From UBA7446 sp965656545 (GTDB lineage: Bacteria > Bacteroidota > Bacteroidia > Flavobacteriales > Flavobacteriaceae), in assembly GCA_965656545.1 (NCBI GenBank), contig CBFHKZ010000005.1, forward strand, positions 1 to 64,000: a stretch of DNA of 64,000 nucleotides, given 5' to 3'. Below are positions 47,637 to 58,009 of the stretch, in pieces. Within the stretch, counting starts at the first letter, position 1. Every line of letters starts with the position of its first letter. Below the pieces are notes generated by a model. That model saw nothing but the letters and a program-made list of their open reading frames with translations, was not told the DNA's origin and did no database searches. The position numbers and the translations under genes are program-made.

Positions 47637-50600
47637 ATGAAAAACACCATTTTTAAATTAATCTTCTGTCTTGTTGCTTTCTCTGGAATTTCCCAGATGC
47701 ACAATGTGGCAGTCAACCAAGGGTCTGATGGTACCACATTGGTTGTTAATGGAGAAGACTTTATGGTCAACGGTATGAATTGGGATTATTTTCCAATCGG
47801 TACCAACTATTCCTTCAGCTTATGGAACCAGACGGATGACTTTATCAAAGCAGCACTCGATGCTGAAATGGGATTGCTCAAAAACATGGGTGTAAATACC
47901 ATAAGAACGTACACAGGTATCCAACCAAGATGGATTACCTATATCTACGAGAACTATGGAATACACACCATATTAAATCACGCTTTTGGTCGTTATGGAC
48001 TCACTATCGACGGTGCGTGGGTTCCTGTTACCGATTATAGAGACGAAAAGGCACAAGCACTTTTGATGTCTGAGGTGACTGCTCTAGCAAACGAATATAA
48101 AAACACACCAGGGCTTCTCTTGTTCTTGCTCGGAAACGAAAACAACTACGGTTTGTTTTGGGCAGGAGCTGAAACAGAGGACTTCCCAGACGAGGATGAC
48201 CAACGAAAAGCAGTTGGAGAAAACCGCGGCCGTCCCATGTATAAACTCATGAACGATGCCGCCAAGGCCATGAAAGAAATTAATGATGCATATCCAGTAG
48301 CCATCTGTAATGGTGACTTGTTGTTCCTGGACATCATTGCGGAAGAGTGTACGGATGTTGATATCTACGGTACCAATATGTATCGTGGTATTTCATTTGG
48401 AGACACTTTTGAACGTGTTAAAAATGAATATGGCAAACCTGTACTGTTCACCGAGTTTGGTTCGGATGCTTTTAACGCAATCTCCAACAAGGAAGACCAA
48501 AAGGCACAAGCAACAATTATGGTGGGGCAATGGAAAGAAATTTATGCCAATGCTGCTGGTCTTGGAAAGGCCGGAAACTCCATTGGTGGATGTACCTTCC
48601 AGTTTAGTGATGGCTGGTGGAAGTTTGGACAAACAGACAACCTAGACGTACATGACAATAACGCTTCTTGGTCTAATGGTGGATATCCATTTGACTACAA
48701 ACTGGGTCAAAACAACATGAACGAAGAGTGGTTTGGTATCTGTGCCAAAGGCCCTACAGATTCACGTGGACTATATGACCTATATCCAAGAGCGGCGTAT
48801 TATGCCCTAAAGCAAGCACATACATTAAATCCATACAGCGATGGTGTAGATGCGGCTTTTGTGGACAGTCATTTTAATAGCATTCAAGTAATGGATGCCA
48901 TGTTGCGCGCAAGAGGCGACAAAGCAGCCTTAGGAGGTGGCGAAAAAATCCGCTTGAGTAATCTGAGAGGAGAATTCACAGCATACAATACGGGTGGGAG
49001 TTTGATCACCACTCCAGAAACGCCAGACCCTGAAAATGAAGTATATCCCGACCAATTGGGCTTTGACCACATGGAGTCTTACTTTGTGGGTGTTGAAGGG
49101 AACCCTGCACCGGGAATGCGTGCTGAGGTTAACGTTAATATTTTGGGGAATGTTGCTACAAACCCCATAGACGAAATTTTCTATGAAAATAGAGGAAGAC
49201 CACTAAAGGTAAAGACGGCGACTGGCGAAATAGTAACGCTAAACGATCCAAACCGTGTTCAGATTTATAACGCTGAATATGAGTGGAACGCCAAAAACTT
49301 CGACTTACGCGGATTTTACAGAACGGGACATTACCACTGGGCATATGAAGGCGATGTCTTTAATATGTATCCTGAGGCATACTACGGACCTAACCTAGAT
49401 ATCTACAACGGCGAAATCTCTGGTGTTGAGATAGACGGTAAAGGTGCTTTAGATGGACTAAAGGCTGCTTTTGGACCGCAACTGTGGTGGGGAGCAAACC
49501 CAACGGTATTGATGAAGTATCAAAAAGAATTGCTTAAATGGACGGTAACAGGTATTTATCACAGAGACCTTAACACCAACCTTGAATATGACAGCAGTGG
49601 CCGTCGTGTACTGGATCCCAATCAACTTACGAGTGGTGTAATTCCTCCGTGGCCTACAGAGCGTGCTTCCATTGCACTGGAGCGTAAGCTTGGAAACTTT
49701 GGCATTACCCTTGGTGGTATTTGGGGAGGTAGCCCATTGAATGGCAGCTCTTTCCAGGTATACAACGACATTCAAAATGCGGCCTATGTTGACAAAGTAA
49801 CTAGTGATGATAACTGGGGAGCAAAAGCTAAAATTACTTTCGCGCAAGGAAAGTTTAATTGGTATGCACAAGGATCCTATATGGGCTTGGTTGCCAATGG
49901 TGGCGCCGACCAAACACAAACCTTTACAGGTTGGAAACTCAAAGACTCTGGTAGTGGAAACATGACCAATGTACTTTCTGGATTTACTTACCTAGCGGGT
50001 AACCTTCAAATTGCACCCAACTTTTTATACCAAAAACCCTTGGTTGACCCCATGCCAAATGGCGTGGCAGCACCTGGGCGTTTGCGTAACGTCATTGACG
50101 ACCCATTTGCGGTTAGAGGTGGAAACAGAGAAACGGTTGGTGGTGAAATTTTATTCACCTACGACCCAACACCAGGTACTTGGATGTATGAGTGGAACAA
50201 CGATCTTGTTGAAGATGCTAAGTTTGCCATGAGTGCTGGATTTGTATTCAGACATTTACCTACAACACAAGACGCCCACATAGGGTTCCTAGCAAATCGT
50301 CAGTTCTTTGCTTTTGGAGAGAGTGCTCCAGCAGAAGATTTATGGGAAGCACATACGCGTATTGTGTCTAAATTATCTCCAGAGCTGGGTATGATTGGAA
50401 ACTTCTACTACGGAACTGCCCAAGGAAATGGTGACTCCGACCGTACCATTACAAGATATGGAGGAGATGTTCGCATGATTTACAAAAACATGAAACTGGT
50501 ATCTCATGCAAAAGTTAACGACTGGGGACCTTTTGACTACCACCGTGACTTCAACCTAACGTTTCCATTGCAACTGATGTTAGACCTTTCTACTTCGCTT

Positions 50601-50801
50601 GGAAAACAAGACTGGTTTGGACTACCCAACACACAAATTGGTATTCGCGGAACGTGGAGATCTTTAAATCAATACTCGCCACGTTTTTCTCCCAACAGTG
50701 CACCTGAGTTTTCACAAACTCCTATTGTAAGCCCTGTTGGATTTCCAAACGGTACAGAATGGGAGATTAGAACATACGTACACATCAATATTGGTAAATA
50801 A
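47637..50801 (+). CDS. Glycoside hydrolase (GH2/GH5-like TIM barrel) fused to an outer-membrane beta-barrel
   Basis: This 1054-residue protein has a signal peptide (MKNTIFKLIFCLVAFSGISQ). A clan-A TIM barrel (about 25-410) follows, with NGMNWDYFPIG, NMGVNTIRTYTG, the acid/base in LLGNENNYG (Glu168) and the nucleophile in VLFTEFGSD (Glu273). After a Pro-rich linker (about 455-465), residues about 480-1054 form an amphipathic beta-strand array ending TEWEIRTYVHINIGK, typical of outer-membrane porins. The product would be a glycosidase tethered to, or feeding, its own pore. The exact GH family is not certain. It opens the second transcription unit under site H. Confidence 0.8.
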   Translation: MKNTIFKLIFCLVAFSGISQMHNVAVNQGSDGTTLVVNGEDFMVNGMNWDYFPIGTNYSFSLWNQTDDFIKAALDAEMGLLKNMGVNTIRTYTGIQPRWITYIYENYGIHTILNHAFGRYGLTIDGAWVPVTDYRDEKAQALLMSEVTALANEYKNTPGLLLFLLGNENNYGLFWAGAETEDFPDEDDQRKAVGENRGRPMYKLMNDAAKAMKEINDAYPVAICNGDLLFLDIIAEECTDVDIYGTNMYRGISFGDTFERVKNEYGKPVLFTEFGSDAFNAISNKEDQKAQATIMVGQWKEIYANAAGLGKAGNSIGGCTFQFSDGWWKFGQTDNLDVHDNNASWSNGGYPFDYKLGQNNMNEEWFGICAKGPTDSRGLYDLYPRAAYYALKQAHTLNPYSDGVDAAFVDSHFNSIQVMDAMLRARGDKAALGGGEKIRLSNLRGEFTAYNTGGSLITTPETPDPENEVYPDQLGFDHMESYFVGVEGNPAPGMRAEVNVNILGNVATNPIDEIFYENRGRPLKVKTATGEIVTLNDPNRVQIYNAEYEWNAKNFDLRGFYRTGHYHWAYEGDVFNMYPEAYYGPNLDIYNGEISGVEIDGKGALDGLKAAFGPQLWWGANPTVLMKYQKELLKWTVTGIYHRDLNTNLEYDSSGRRVLDPNQLTSGVIPPWPTERASIALERKLGNFGITLGGIWGGSPLNGSSFQVYNDIQNAAYVDKVTSDDNWGAKAKITFAQGKFNWYAQGSYMGLVANGGADQTQTFTGWKLKDSGSGNMTNVLSGFTYLAGNLQIAPNFLYQKPLVDPMPNGVAAPGRLRNVIDDPFAVRGGNRETVGGEILFTYDPTPGTWMYEWNNDLVEDAKFAMSAGFVFRHLPTTQDAHIGFLANRQFFAFGESAPAEDLWEAHTRIVSKLSPELGMIGNFYYGTAQGNGDSDRTITRYGGDVRMIYKNMKLVSHAKVNDWGPFDYHRDFNLTFPLQLMLDLSTSLGKQDWFGLPNTQIGIRGTWRSLNQYSPRFSPNSAPEFSQTPIVSPVGFPNGTEWEIRTYVHINIGK

Positions 50802-50815
50802 TTAAAAAGCATACA

Positions 50816-52231
50816 ATGAAAAAATTTAAATTTATATCATATTTCACTTTTGCCACAGTGGGTTTTTTGACCATTGCACTGGTAAGTTGTGAGCGCGAGT
50901 TTTCGGAAGATATCACTTTGGCTACCTTCCCAACAATTCCTGAAGTATTTACAGACAACCCTGTAAACTTGACAGATGAATTTTTCATCTCGTTTAATCC
51001 TGCTGATGGTGCCAACGTTAATGGCTTTGACACAGACAGCGATGCTTACAAAGGCACCCAGGCCATAAAAATTGATGTACCCGCACCAAACGATCCAGAT
51101 GGAGGTTTTATTGGCGGCATCTTTTTAGACCGTGGTGAAGGAAGAAACCTTACCGAATACACCGCCTTGACCTTTTGGGCCAAAGGCTCAACAACTGCCA
51201 CAGTGGGTTTATTTGGCTTTGGAACGGACTTTATTGCTGATAAATATGCGGTTAGTATCAATGAGACAACCCTGTCAACTGCTTGGAAAAAGTATACCAT
51301 TCCAATACCCGACCCTTCAAAATTAGTACAAGAAAAAGGGATGTTTATCTTTTCCGCTGGTACTGAAAGCACCGGTGACCTTGGCTATTCCATTTGGATA
51401 GACGAGATTAGATTTGAAAAGCTAAACACTTTTGCACAAGCACGCACAGCTATTTTAGGGGGTGTAGACGCAACTCGCCAAGTTTACAATGGGAAACTTG
51501 TTATTGATGGTGTACAGCAAACAGTTAATTTAGGAGATGGCTCAGATGTTACTATAAATATCGCGTCTGGTTATTTGAAATTCCATTCATCAGACCCAAC
51601 AGTTGTACAAATAGATGATCAAGGAGAAATCACAGTTATTGCTGCTGGTTCTGCAACAATTACGGCAAGCTTTAATGGTGTGGAAGCCGAAGGCTCATTA
51701 ACTATCGAATCTAAAGGAGAATTTATCCCTGCTCCAACACCAACACAAAATGCGGCAGATGTTGTTTCTATTTTCAGTGATGCTTACGATAACGTTCCTA
51801 TTGATTTTTATAATGGGTATTGGAAACCGTACCAAAATACTACTTCTGCTGATTTCGAAATTGACGGTGATAACGTACTCGGATATGAAAACTTTAATTT
51901 CGTCGGGCATCAATTTTCTGATCCTACTGTAGATGCTACTGCAATGACTCATTTGCACATGGATATTTTAATCCCTGGCGCACTACCTTCCAATGCAAAA
52001 TTTATAGTTACTATAAAGGATTTCGGCGCTAACGGCGCAGACGGTGGAGGAGATGATAAAACACAAAAAGTTACATTACTCCCTTCGCAGCTTAATGGTG
52101 ATACTTGGACGACAATAGATATCCCACTCACGCTGTCTCAAAGATCAAAGGTTGGACAGTTCATTTTTGAAAATGGGGGGTCTGCTGTAACTAAATTTTA
52201 CATGGACAACGTGTATTTCTACAAACAATAA
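50816..52231 (+). CDS. Surface glycan-binding lipoprotein with BIG2 linker
   Basis: This 471-residue lipoprotein (MKKFKFISYFTFATVGFLTIALVSC) has a beta-sandwich at about 45-205 (DEFFISFNPADG... IWIDEIRFEKL), a BIG2-like Ig domain at about 225-300 (FHSSDPTVVQIDDQGEITVIAAGSATITASF) and a C-terminal module at about 312-471 (AADVVSIFSDAYDNVPIDF... YMDNVYFYK). The last module is homologous to module 2 of the three T9SS proteins at 15.8-21.2 kb. No catalytic residues are recognisable. It lies 14 bp after the GH/barrel gene and 15 bp before GH16, so it is likely the second glycan-binding protein of the locus. Confidence 0.83.
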   Translation: MKKFKFISYFTFATVGFLTIALVSCEREFSEDITLATFPTIPEVFTDNPVNLTDEFFISFNPADGANVNGFDTDSDAYKGTQAIKIDVPAPNDPDGGFIGGIFLDRGEGRNLTEYTALTFWAKGSTTATVGLFGFGTDFIADKYAVSINETTLSTAWKKYTIPIPDPSKLVQEKGMFIFSAGTESTGDLGYSIWIDEIRFEKLNTFAQARTAILGGVDATRQVYNGKLVIDGVQQTVNLGDGSDVTINIASGYLKFHSSDPTVVQIDDQGEITVIAAGSATITASFNGVEAEGSLTIESKGEFIPAPTPTQNAADVVSIFSDAYDNVPIDFYNGYWKPYQNTTSADFEIDGDNVLGYENFNFVGHQFSDPTVDATAMTHLHMDILIPGALPSNAKFIVTIKDFGANGADGGGDDKTQKVTLLPSQLNGDTWTTIDIPLTLSQRSKVGQFIFENGGSAVTKFYMDNVYFYKQ

Positions 52232-52246
52232 GAAAAAAATAACGAC

Positions 52247-53089
52247 ATGAATTTTAAAAATCAAACACAAACAAATCGTTTTCAACTTTTTTCCTATTTA
52301 GGAGCCGCAGTTGTCTTAAGCCTATTTTTCACAAGTTGCGATCCAGATGAAACACAAGTGGTGACCAACTTCACCACCATTACCATGCAAGATGAGTTTG
52401 ACGTTGCTGGCGCCCCCAATAGTGATGTGTGGGGATTTGATGTCGGCAGAGGCACCAATGGCTGGGGGAACAACGAAATGCAGTACTACACAGACCGTCC
52501 TGAAAATGTGGTTGTCGAAGATGGCATGTTAAAAATTACTGCGGTTAGTGAAAGTTACCAAGGTGCCGCTTATACGTCGGCGCGTTTGAAGACTCAAGGA
52601 AAATTTGAGCAAAAGTACGGCCGCTTTGAAGCTCGTATAAAATTACCTTGGGGACAGGGTATTTGGCCTGCCTTTTGGATGTTAGGATCAAATTTCGATA
52701 CAGTCAGTTGGCCACAATGTGGCGAAATTGACATTATGGAATTTAAAGGGCAAGAGCCCACCATAATCAGCGGTAGCTTACACGGGCCTGGTTATTCTGC
52801 GGCTTCTCCGGTAACAAAATCTTTTGAACTTACGAACGATCGCTTTGACACAGGCTTTCATGTTTTTGGTATCGAATGGGGTGAGGATTATATCAACTAT
52901 TATGTAGATGATGTTTTATACAACCAAATCACACCAGAAGATGCCGACGGCGAGTGGGTCTTTGATCAACCGTTTTTTATTATTTTAAACCTTGCTGTAG
53001 GTGGGGGTTATGTGGGGGCTCCTAGCAATGCTACCGTTTTTCCTCAAGAAATGCTTGTAGACTATGTAAGGGTTTATGCTGCTGAATAA
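52247..53089 (+). CDS. GH16 endo-beta-1,3-glucanase (laminarinase) lipoprotein
   Basis: This 280-residue protein has a lipoprotein signal ending LFFTSC (cysteine 31) and a GH16_3-type jelly roll at about 45-280. The catalytic motif is GEIDIMEF (Glu160 nucleophile, Asp162, Glu165 acid/base). Substrate-cleft segments WGNNEMQYYTDRPENV and GQGIWPAFWMLG are those of laminarinases. It would cut laminarin or similar beta-1,3-glucan on the cell surface, making oligosaccharides for SusCD. It is the strongest single pointer to the substrate of the locus. Confidence 0.92.
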   Translation: MNFKNQTQTNRFQLFSYLGAAVVLSLFFTSCDPDETQVVTNFTTITMQDEFDVAGAPNSDVWGFDVGRGTNGWGNNEMQYYTDRPENVVVEDGMLKITAVSESYQGAAYTSARLKTQGKFEQKYGRFEARIKLPWGQGIWPAFWMLGSNFDTVSWPQCGEIDIMEFKGQEPTIISGSLHGPGYSAASPVTKSFELTNDRFDTGFHVFGIEWGEDYINYYVDDVLYNQITPEDADGEWVFDQPFFIILNLAVGGGYVGAPSNATVFPQEMLVDYVRVYAAE

Positions 53090-53119
53090 CATTACTTTTT
53101 AAGTACTACAATAATACAA

Positions 53120-53148
53120 ATTGGCCTGTATGCCCTTTACAGGCCAAT
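53120..53148. terminator. Perfect 11-bp hairpin after GH16
   Basis: ATTGGCCTGTA pairs with TACAGGCCAAT around a 7-base loop. No T run follows, so it may attenuate transcription or protect the upstream mRNA rather than fully terminate. No operator copy is found before the next gene. Confidence 0.5.
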
Positions 53149-53222
53149 CAAATTAAATAGAATTATAATTAAACCATTTTTATCTTATTATTTTGACACT
53201 TACAACACTCATAAATGCGAAG

Positions 53223-56200
53223 ATGACTGCTGAGGGGATTCCACACTTAGGACAACATCCTGCGCAATTTCCTGAAAAAGAAGTTGGTGGAAAAGAAGTC
53301 ATTCGCAACGGCGAATCTTTTTATAAGATTTCGAATGCCGATCTCATGCGCCCATTTTTTATGAGCATTGTGAGCAATTCTGACCACTGGATGTTTATAT
53401 CCAGTAATGGTAGCCTATCGGCTGGAAGAAAAAACAGCAACTATGCGCTGTTTCCATATTACACAGATGATAAAATAACGGAGGCCGTCGAAACAACAGG
53501 TAGTAAGTCTATTTTTTTAGTAACCGTACACGACAAAAAATATCTTTGGGAACCCTTTTCTAAAAAGCACGAAGGCATATATAAGGTCTCAAGAAACTTG
53601 TACAAAAATGTGCTTGGGAACAAAGTGGTTTTTGAAGAAATAAACCACGACCTAAACGTTGGGTTTACTTACGAATGGAATTCCAGTGAAAAATATGGTT
53701 TCGTCCGAAAATCTAGTTTTACAAACCAAAGCGATGCGCCAATATCAGTTCAACTGATAGATGGTATTCAAAATGTATTGCCACAAGGTGTTGAGCCCGA
53801 TTTGCAAAATGCAAGTAGTAACCTAGTGGATGCCTATAAAAAATGTGAGTTAGAACAAGATGCAGGCCTGGGAATTTACTCGCTTAGCGCCATTATTGTG
53901 GACAAAGCCGAGCCTAGCGAGGCACTTAAAGCAAACGTGGTGTGGTCAATCGGTTTAGCCCAGTCCAAAAAGCTTATTTCCTCACTTCAATTGGATAATT
54001 TCCGAAGAGGAGAAAGCGTATCCCAAGAAATTGATATTAAAGCTGAAAAAGGGGCCTACTTCCTAAACGATACCATTACTTTGGCAGCAGGTGCAACCGA
54101 AGAATGGATGTTGATTGCCAACGTAAATCAAAGCATTTCTGATATCGTGTCTATTAAGGCCAATATCAAATCCAACACATCCATGCTTGAGGAGGTAACG
54201 GCCGATATACAAGCGGGTTCTGCCCACTTGCGCGCACTTGTGGGAGCTGCCGACGGACTTCAGATGACCAATGACCGCCTTCGAAACATTCGTCACTTTG
54301 CCAATACCATGTTTAACATCATGCGTGGCGGTATTTTTGACGACAACTATACGATTGACAAAGCCGATTTTATAAAATACATCGCCAATGCCAATAGGAA
54401 GGTTCACAAACTCAAAGACACGGTTTTGGAAGTACTTCCCGAGCAATTTGATTTAAGCCTCTTAAAGGAAATTGCCAAGAACGATGATAACCAAAACTTT
54501 AAGCGCCTTTGTTTAGAATACTTGCCACTTAAGTTTAGCCGTCGTCACGGCGATCCAAGCCGCCCGTGGAACAAATTTTCAATTAATACACGCGCAGAGG
54601 ATGGTTCTAAAATATTGGACTACGAAGGAAACTGGCGTGATATTTTTCAAAACTGGGAAGCCTTAGCGCATGCTTACCCTGAGTTTATTGAGGGAATGAT
54701 TCACAAGTTTCTCAACGCCACTACTTTTGATGGGTATAACCCATACCGTGTTACCAAAGGTGGTTTTGATTGGGAAACCATCGAACCAGACAACCCTTGG
54801 GCTTATATAGGCTATTGGGGTGATCACCAAATCATTTATCTGCTTAAGTTCTTAGAATTTATTGAGAACTATTATCCAAATAAACTCAAAGATTACTTCA
54901 ATCAAGACTTGTTTGTTTATGCCAACGTTCCTTACCGAATTAAGAGCTATCAAGACATTTTAAAAGACTCAAAAAACACCATTGATTTTGACTTTGAGCG
55001 CGAGGAGAACATACAATTCAAGCGAGATGAAATTGGTGTAGATGGCGCCTTGCTTCGAGATCAAACAGTCTTTATTTACAAGGTCAACTTTATTGAAAAG
55101 ATTTTGGCTACCGTGCTGGCAAAAATGTCAAACTTTATTCCTGAGGGTGGTATTTGGATGAATACCCAACGTCCCGAATGGAATGATGCAAACAATGCCT
55201 TGGTTGGCAACGGAGTTTCCATGGTAACACTCTACTATTTGAGACGTTTTTTACGCTTCTTTGAAAACATGGTTGCGACATCCGTTGAAATTGATGCACT
55301 AATTTCTAAAGAGCTACACGTGTTGTTTAGCCAAGTAAACGACGCCCTTGAACAGCACAAAAGTCTCTTGAAAGGTAGTTTTAGTGATGTAGAACGAAAA
55401 ACGCTTATGGATGCATTGGGCGAAGCCGGGAGCTATTACCGCCAGACCATTTATGACGCGCGCTTTTCTGGTGAAAAAGAAATTGTTTCCAAAGCAGCAT
55501 TGCTTTCATTTTTGAAAACAGCGACTTCCTATTTAGAGCACTCGATTGCCGCCAACAAACGAACCGATGGCATGTATCATGCGTACAACTTGATGACGCT
55601 TAAACCCGATGACGCAGTTAGTATCGCCCATTTGCCTGAAATGCTTGAAGGCCAGGTGGCGGTGCTGAGTTCAGGTTACTTATCTGCCCAAGAAAGCCTT
55701 GATGTATTGGACAGCCTTAAAGACAGCAGTTTGTTTAGGACAGATCAATACAGTTATATTTTGTATCCCAACAAAGACCTGCCAAGATTTGTTGACAAGA
55801 ACACCATTCCAGAAGAGAAAATAGCAAACTCTGCCTTGCTTCAAAAACTTGTGGCAGCTGCTGATACGTCCGTATTGTCTCAAGACATTACTGGAGAATA
55901 CCACTTTAATGGCAACTTTAACAATGTGAAAAGTTTGCAAGCCGCATTAGCGGCATTACCAAGCCAGTATAAAAGTATGGTAACCAAAGAACAGGCTTAC
56001 ATCGAGCAAATTTTTGAAGACGTTTTCGACCACAAATCATTTACAGGTAGGTCAGGGACTTTCTTTGGATATGAAGGATTGGGCTCTATTTATTGGCACA
56101 TGGTTTCAAAGCTACAACTAGCCGTTTATGAAATTACCAAAGCGGCAATAGACAAGAACGAGGACCCAGCGCTGATAGGTAAGTTGTTTGATCACTACTA

Positions 56201-56684
56201 TGAAATCAATGCGGGCATTGGCGCGCATAAATCACCCGAGTTATACGGTGCTTTCCCAACAGACCCGTATTCGCATACACCTGCTGGAAAAGGCGCGCAA
56301 CAGCCCGGCATGACAGGTCAGGTAAAAGAAGATATTTTAAGTCGATTTGGCGAATTAGGCGTTCGCGTTTCGGATGGCGCATTAGGATTTGACCCTGCCA
56401 TTCTACACGCCGAAGAGTTTTTAACTGAACCCAAGCAATTCAATTACATAAATGTTGCCAATCAGACAGCATCAATTGATTTGCCCAAAGACAGCTTGGC
56501 GTTTACTTACTGTCAAGTACCTATTATTTATAAAAAATCAACTGAACCGGCCATAGAAGTAGTGCTGCATTCAGGCGAATCTAACCTGTTTTCAGGACAA
56601 TATTTAGACAAAGAAACATCCCAACAAATCTTTCAACGAACAAATACCGTTAGCAAAATAATCGTATCAACATTGAAAGCATAA
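53223..56684 (+). CDS. GH149-like beta-1,3-glucan phosphorylase
   Basis: The protein has 1153 residues from the ATG at 53223; a TTG at 53193 would add ten residues and is less likely. There is no signal peptide, so it is cytoplasmic. An N-terminal beta-sandwich (about 1-330) precedes an (alpha/alpha)6 catalytic domain with ANxPWAYIGYWGDHQ-like (DNPWAYIGYWGDHQ) and RPEWNDANNALVGNG segments, the latter similar to the catalytic-acid region of GH94-type phosphorylases. Length and layout fit GH149, known to phosphorolyse beta-1,3-gluco-oligosaccharides to glucose 1-phosphate. GH94 is the alternative. It saves ATP compared with hydrolysis. Confidence 0.8.
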   Translation: MTAEGIPHLGQHPAQFPEKEVGGKEVIRNGESFYKISNADLMRPFFMSIVSNSDHWMFISSNGSLSAGRKNSNYALFPYYTDDKITEAVETTGSKSIFLVTVHDKKYLWEPFSKKHEGIYKVSRNLYKNVLGNKVVFEEINHDLNVGFTYEWNSSEKYGFVRKSSFTNQSDAPISVQLIDGIQNVLPQGVEPDLQNASSNLVDAYKKCELEQDAGLGIYSLSAIIVDKAEPSEALKANVVWSIGLAQSKKLISSLQLDNFRRGESVSQEIDIKAEKGAYFLNDTITLAAGATEEWMLIANVNQSISDIVSIKANIKSNTSMLEEVTADIQAGSAHLRALVGAADGLQMTNDRLRNIRHFANTMFNIMRGGIFDDNYTIDKADFIKYIANANRKVHKLKDTVLEVLPEQFDLSLLKEIAKNDDNQNFKRLCLEYLPLKFSRRHGDPSRPWNKFSINTRAEDGSKILDYEGNWRDIFQNWEALAHAYPEFIEGMIHKFLNATTFDGYNPYRVTKGGFDWETIEPDNPWAYIGYWGDHQIIYLLKFLEFIENYYPNKLKDYFNQDLFVYANVPYRIKSYQDILKDSKNTIDFDFEREENIQFKRDEIGVDGALLRDQTVFIYKVNFIEKILATVLAKMSNFIPEGGIWMNTQRPEWNDANNALVGNGVSMVTLYYLRRFLRFFENMVATSVEIDALISKELHVLFSQVNDALEQHKSLLKGSFSDVERKTLMDALGEAGSYYRQTIYDARFSGEKEIVSKAALLSFLKTATSYLEHSIAANKRTDGMYHAYNLMTLKPDDAVSIAHLPEMLEGQVAVLSSGYLSAQESLDVLDSLKDSSLFRTDQYSYILYPNKDLPRFVDKNTIPEEKIANSALLQKLVAAADTSVLSQDITGEYHFNGNFNNVKSLQAALAALPSQYKSMVTKEQAYIEQIFEDVFDHKSFTGRSGTFFGYEGLGSIYWHMVSKLQLAVYEITKAAIDKNEDPALIGKLFDHYYEINAGIGAHKSPELYGAFPTDPYSHTPAGKGAQQPGMTGQVKEDILSRFGELGVRVSDGALGFDPAILHAEEFLTEPKQFNYINVANQTASIDLPKDSLAFTYCQVPIIYKKSTEPAIEVVLHSGESNLFSGQYLDKETSQQIFQRTNTVSKIIVSTLKA

Positions 56685-56730
56685 TGCATATAGATTAACC
56701 AAATTAAACCACGGCACCGCCAACTTGTGA

Positions 56731-58005
56731 ATGATGAAAACGATTCGAACTTATGGTTTTATTGTTGTCGTCATTTTGATGGCTACTGCTTGTAACACAA
56801 CGCATCCAAAAATGAATAATTCTAACAAAACAGCTGCTAAAATTTTAGGTAATCCAGATTACTTAGCTATTTCGTATGGGGGTTACAGAAAAAACACTCG
56901 GGATGTACAACCAACAATTGAGGAGTTAAAGGACGATATGAAAATCCTTTACGCAATGGGTATCCGCATTATTAGAACGTATAATGTGCATTTGCCTCAA
57001 GCCGAAAACATACTTGTTGCCATCTCAGAACTTAAAAAAGAAGATGCTTCGTTTGAAATGTATGTGATGCTTGGCGCGTGGATTGATTGCCTAAATGCTT
57101 GGACGGATCAAGCAGTTAATCACTACGTGGAAAGCCCTCGGAACGAAATTGAAATTGACAAAGCGGTTGAATTGGCCAATAAATATTCAGGCATTGTAAA
57201 AGTACTCGCTGTTGGAAATGAGGCCATGGTAAAATGGGCCGAAAGTTACTATGTACAACCCGGCATTATCCTTAATTGGGTTTCCTATTTACAAACGCTA
57301 AAAAAAGAAAACAAACTTCCTAAAGATTTGTGGATCACCAGCTCTGATGATTTTGCTTCTTGGGGAGGAGGCGATACGGCCTATCACAATGAAGATTTAG
57401 TAGACTTGATCGCAGCAGTGGATTATATTTCCATGCATACCTATCCGTTTCACAACACCCATTACAACCCAGCATTTTGGGAGATAACTTCGGAGGAGGC
57501 CAAGGACAAGACCCAAAAAGAACTTATAGACGAGGCCATGTTGCGCGCCCGTGATTTTACCATTGCCCAATACAATAATGTTAAAAAATATATGGAGAGC
57601 CTTGGCGTTGACAAGCCCATACATATTGGCGAAACAGGCTGGGCCACAATCTCCAACGGCTATTATGGCAGAAAAGGCTCGCATGCTGCTGACCAATATA
57701 AACAAGCGAAATACTACAATTTGATGCGCGCATGGGCTAAGGAAAACGGCATATCCTGCTTCTTTTTTGAAGCTTTTGATGAACCTTGGAAGGAAGCCCA
57801 TAATATTAAAGGTTCTGAAAATCACTTTGGACTCATTACCGTAGACGGCAAAGCCAAGTATGCACTTTGGGACGCGGTTGACAACGGCATCTTCGATGGT
57901 CTCACACGTAATGGAGTACCCATCACCAAAACTTTCAACGGCCTAAGTGAAAACCTCTACATCTCCGTTCTACCCCCTAATGTTTTAGAACTTAACCCAA
58001 ACTAG
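56731..58005 (+). CDS. GH17 family glucanase, exported lipoprotein
   Basis: This 424-residue protein starts MMKTIRTYGFIVVVILMATAC, a lipobox signal; either of the two adjacent ATGs could be used. The TIM barrel (about 45-400) carries the acid/base in AVGNEAMVKW (Glu164) and the nucleophile in HIGETGWAT (Glu301). IRIIRTYNVHLPQ and YISMHTYPFHNTHYNPAFW fit GH17. Members cleave or rearrange beta-1,3-glucans. It is anchored in the envelope, unlike the other two GH17 domains of the locus. It lies 46 bp after the phosphorylase gene. Confidence 0.86.
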   Translation: MMKTIRTYGFIVVVILMATACNTTHPKMNNSNKTAAKILGNPDYLAISYGGYRKNTRDVQPTIEELKDDMKILYAMGIRIIRTYNVHLPQAENILVAISELKKEDASFEMYVMLGAWIDCLNAWTDQAVNHYVESPRNEIEIDKAVELANKYSGIVKVLAVGNEAMVKWAESYYVQPGIILNWVSYLQTLKKENKLPKDLWITSSDDFASWGGGDTAYHNEDLVDLIAAVDYISMHTYPFHNTHYNPAFWEITSEEAKDKTQKELIDEAMLRARDFTIAQYNNVKKYMESLGVDKPIHIGETGWATISNGYYGRKGSHAADQYKQAKYYNLMRAWAKENGISCFFFEAFDEPWKEAHNIKGSENHFGLITVDGKAKYALWDAVDNGIFDGLTRNGVPITKTFNGLSENLYISVLPPNVLELNPN

Positions 58006-58009
58006 CCCC

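Noticed and set aside
48146..50232. Minus- and plus-frame ORFs inside the glycosidase-barrel gene
   Set aside because: They are overlapping frames of one continuous 1054-codon gene that has motifs over its whole length.
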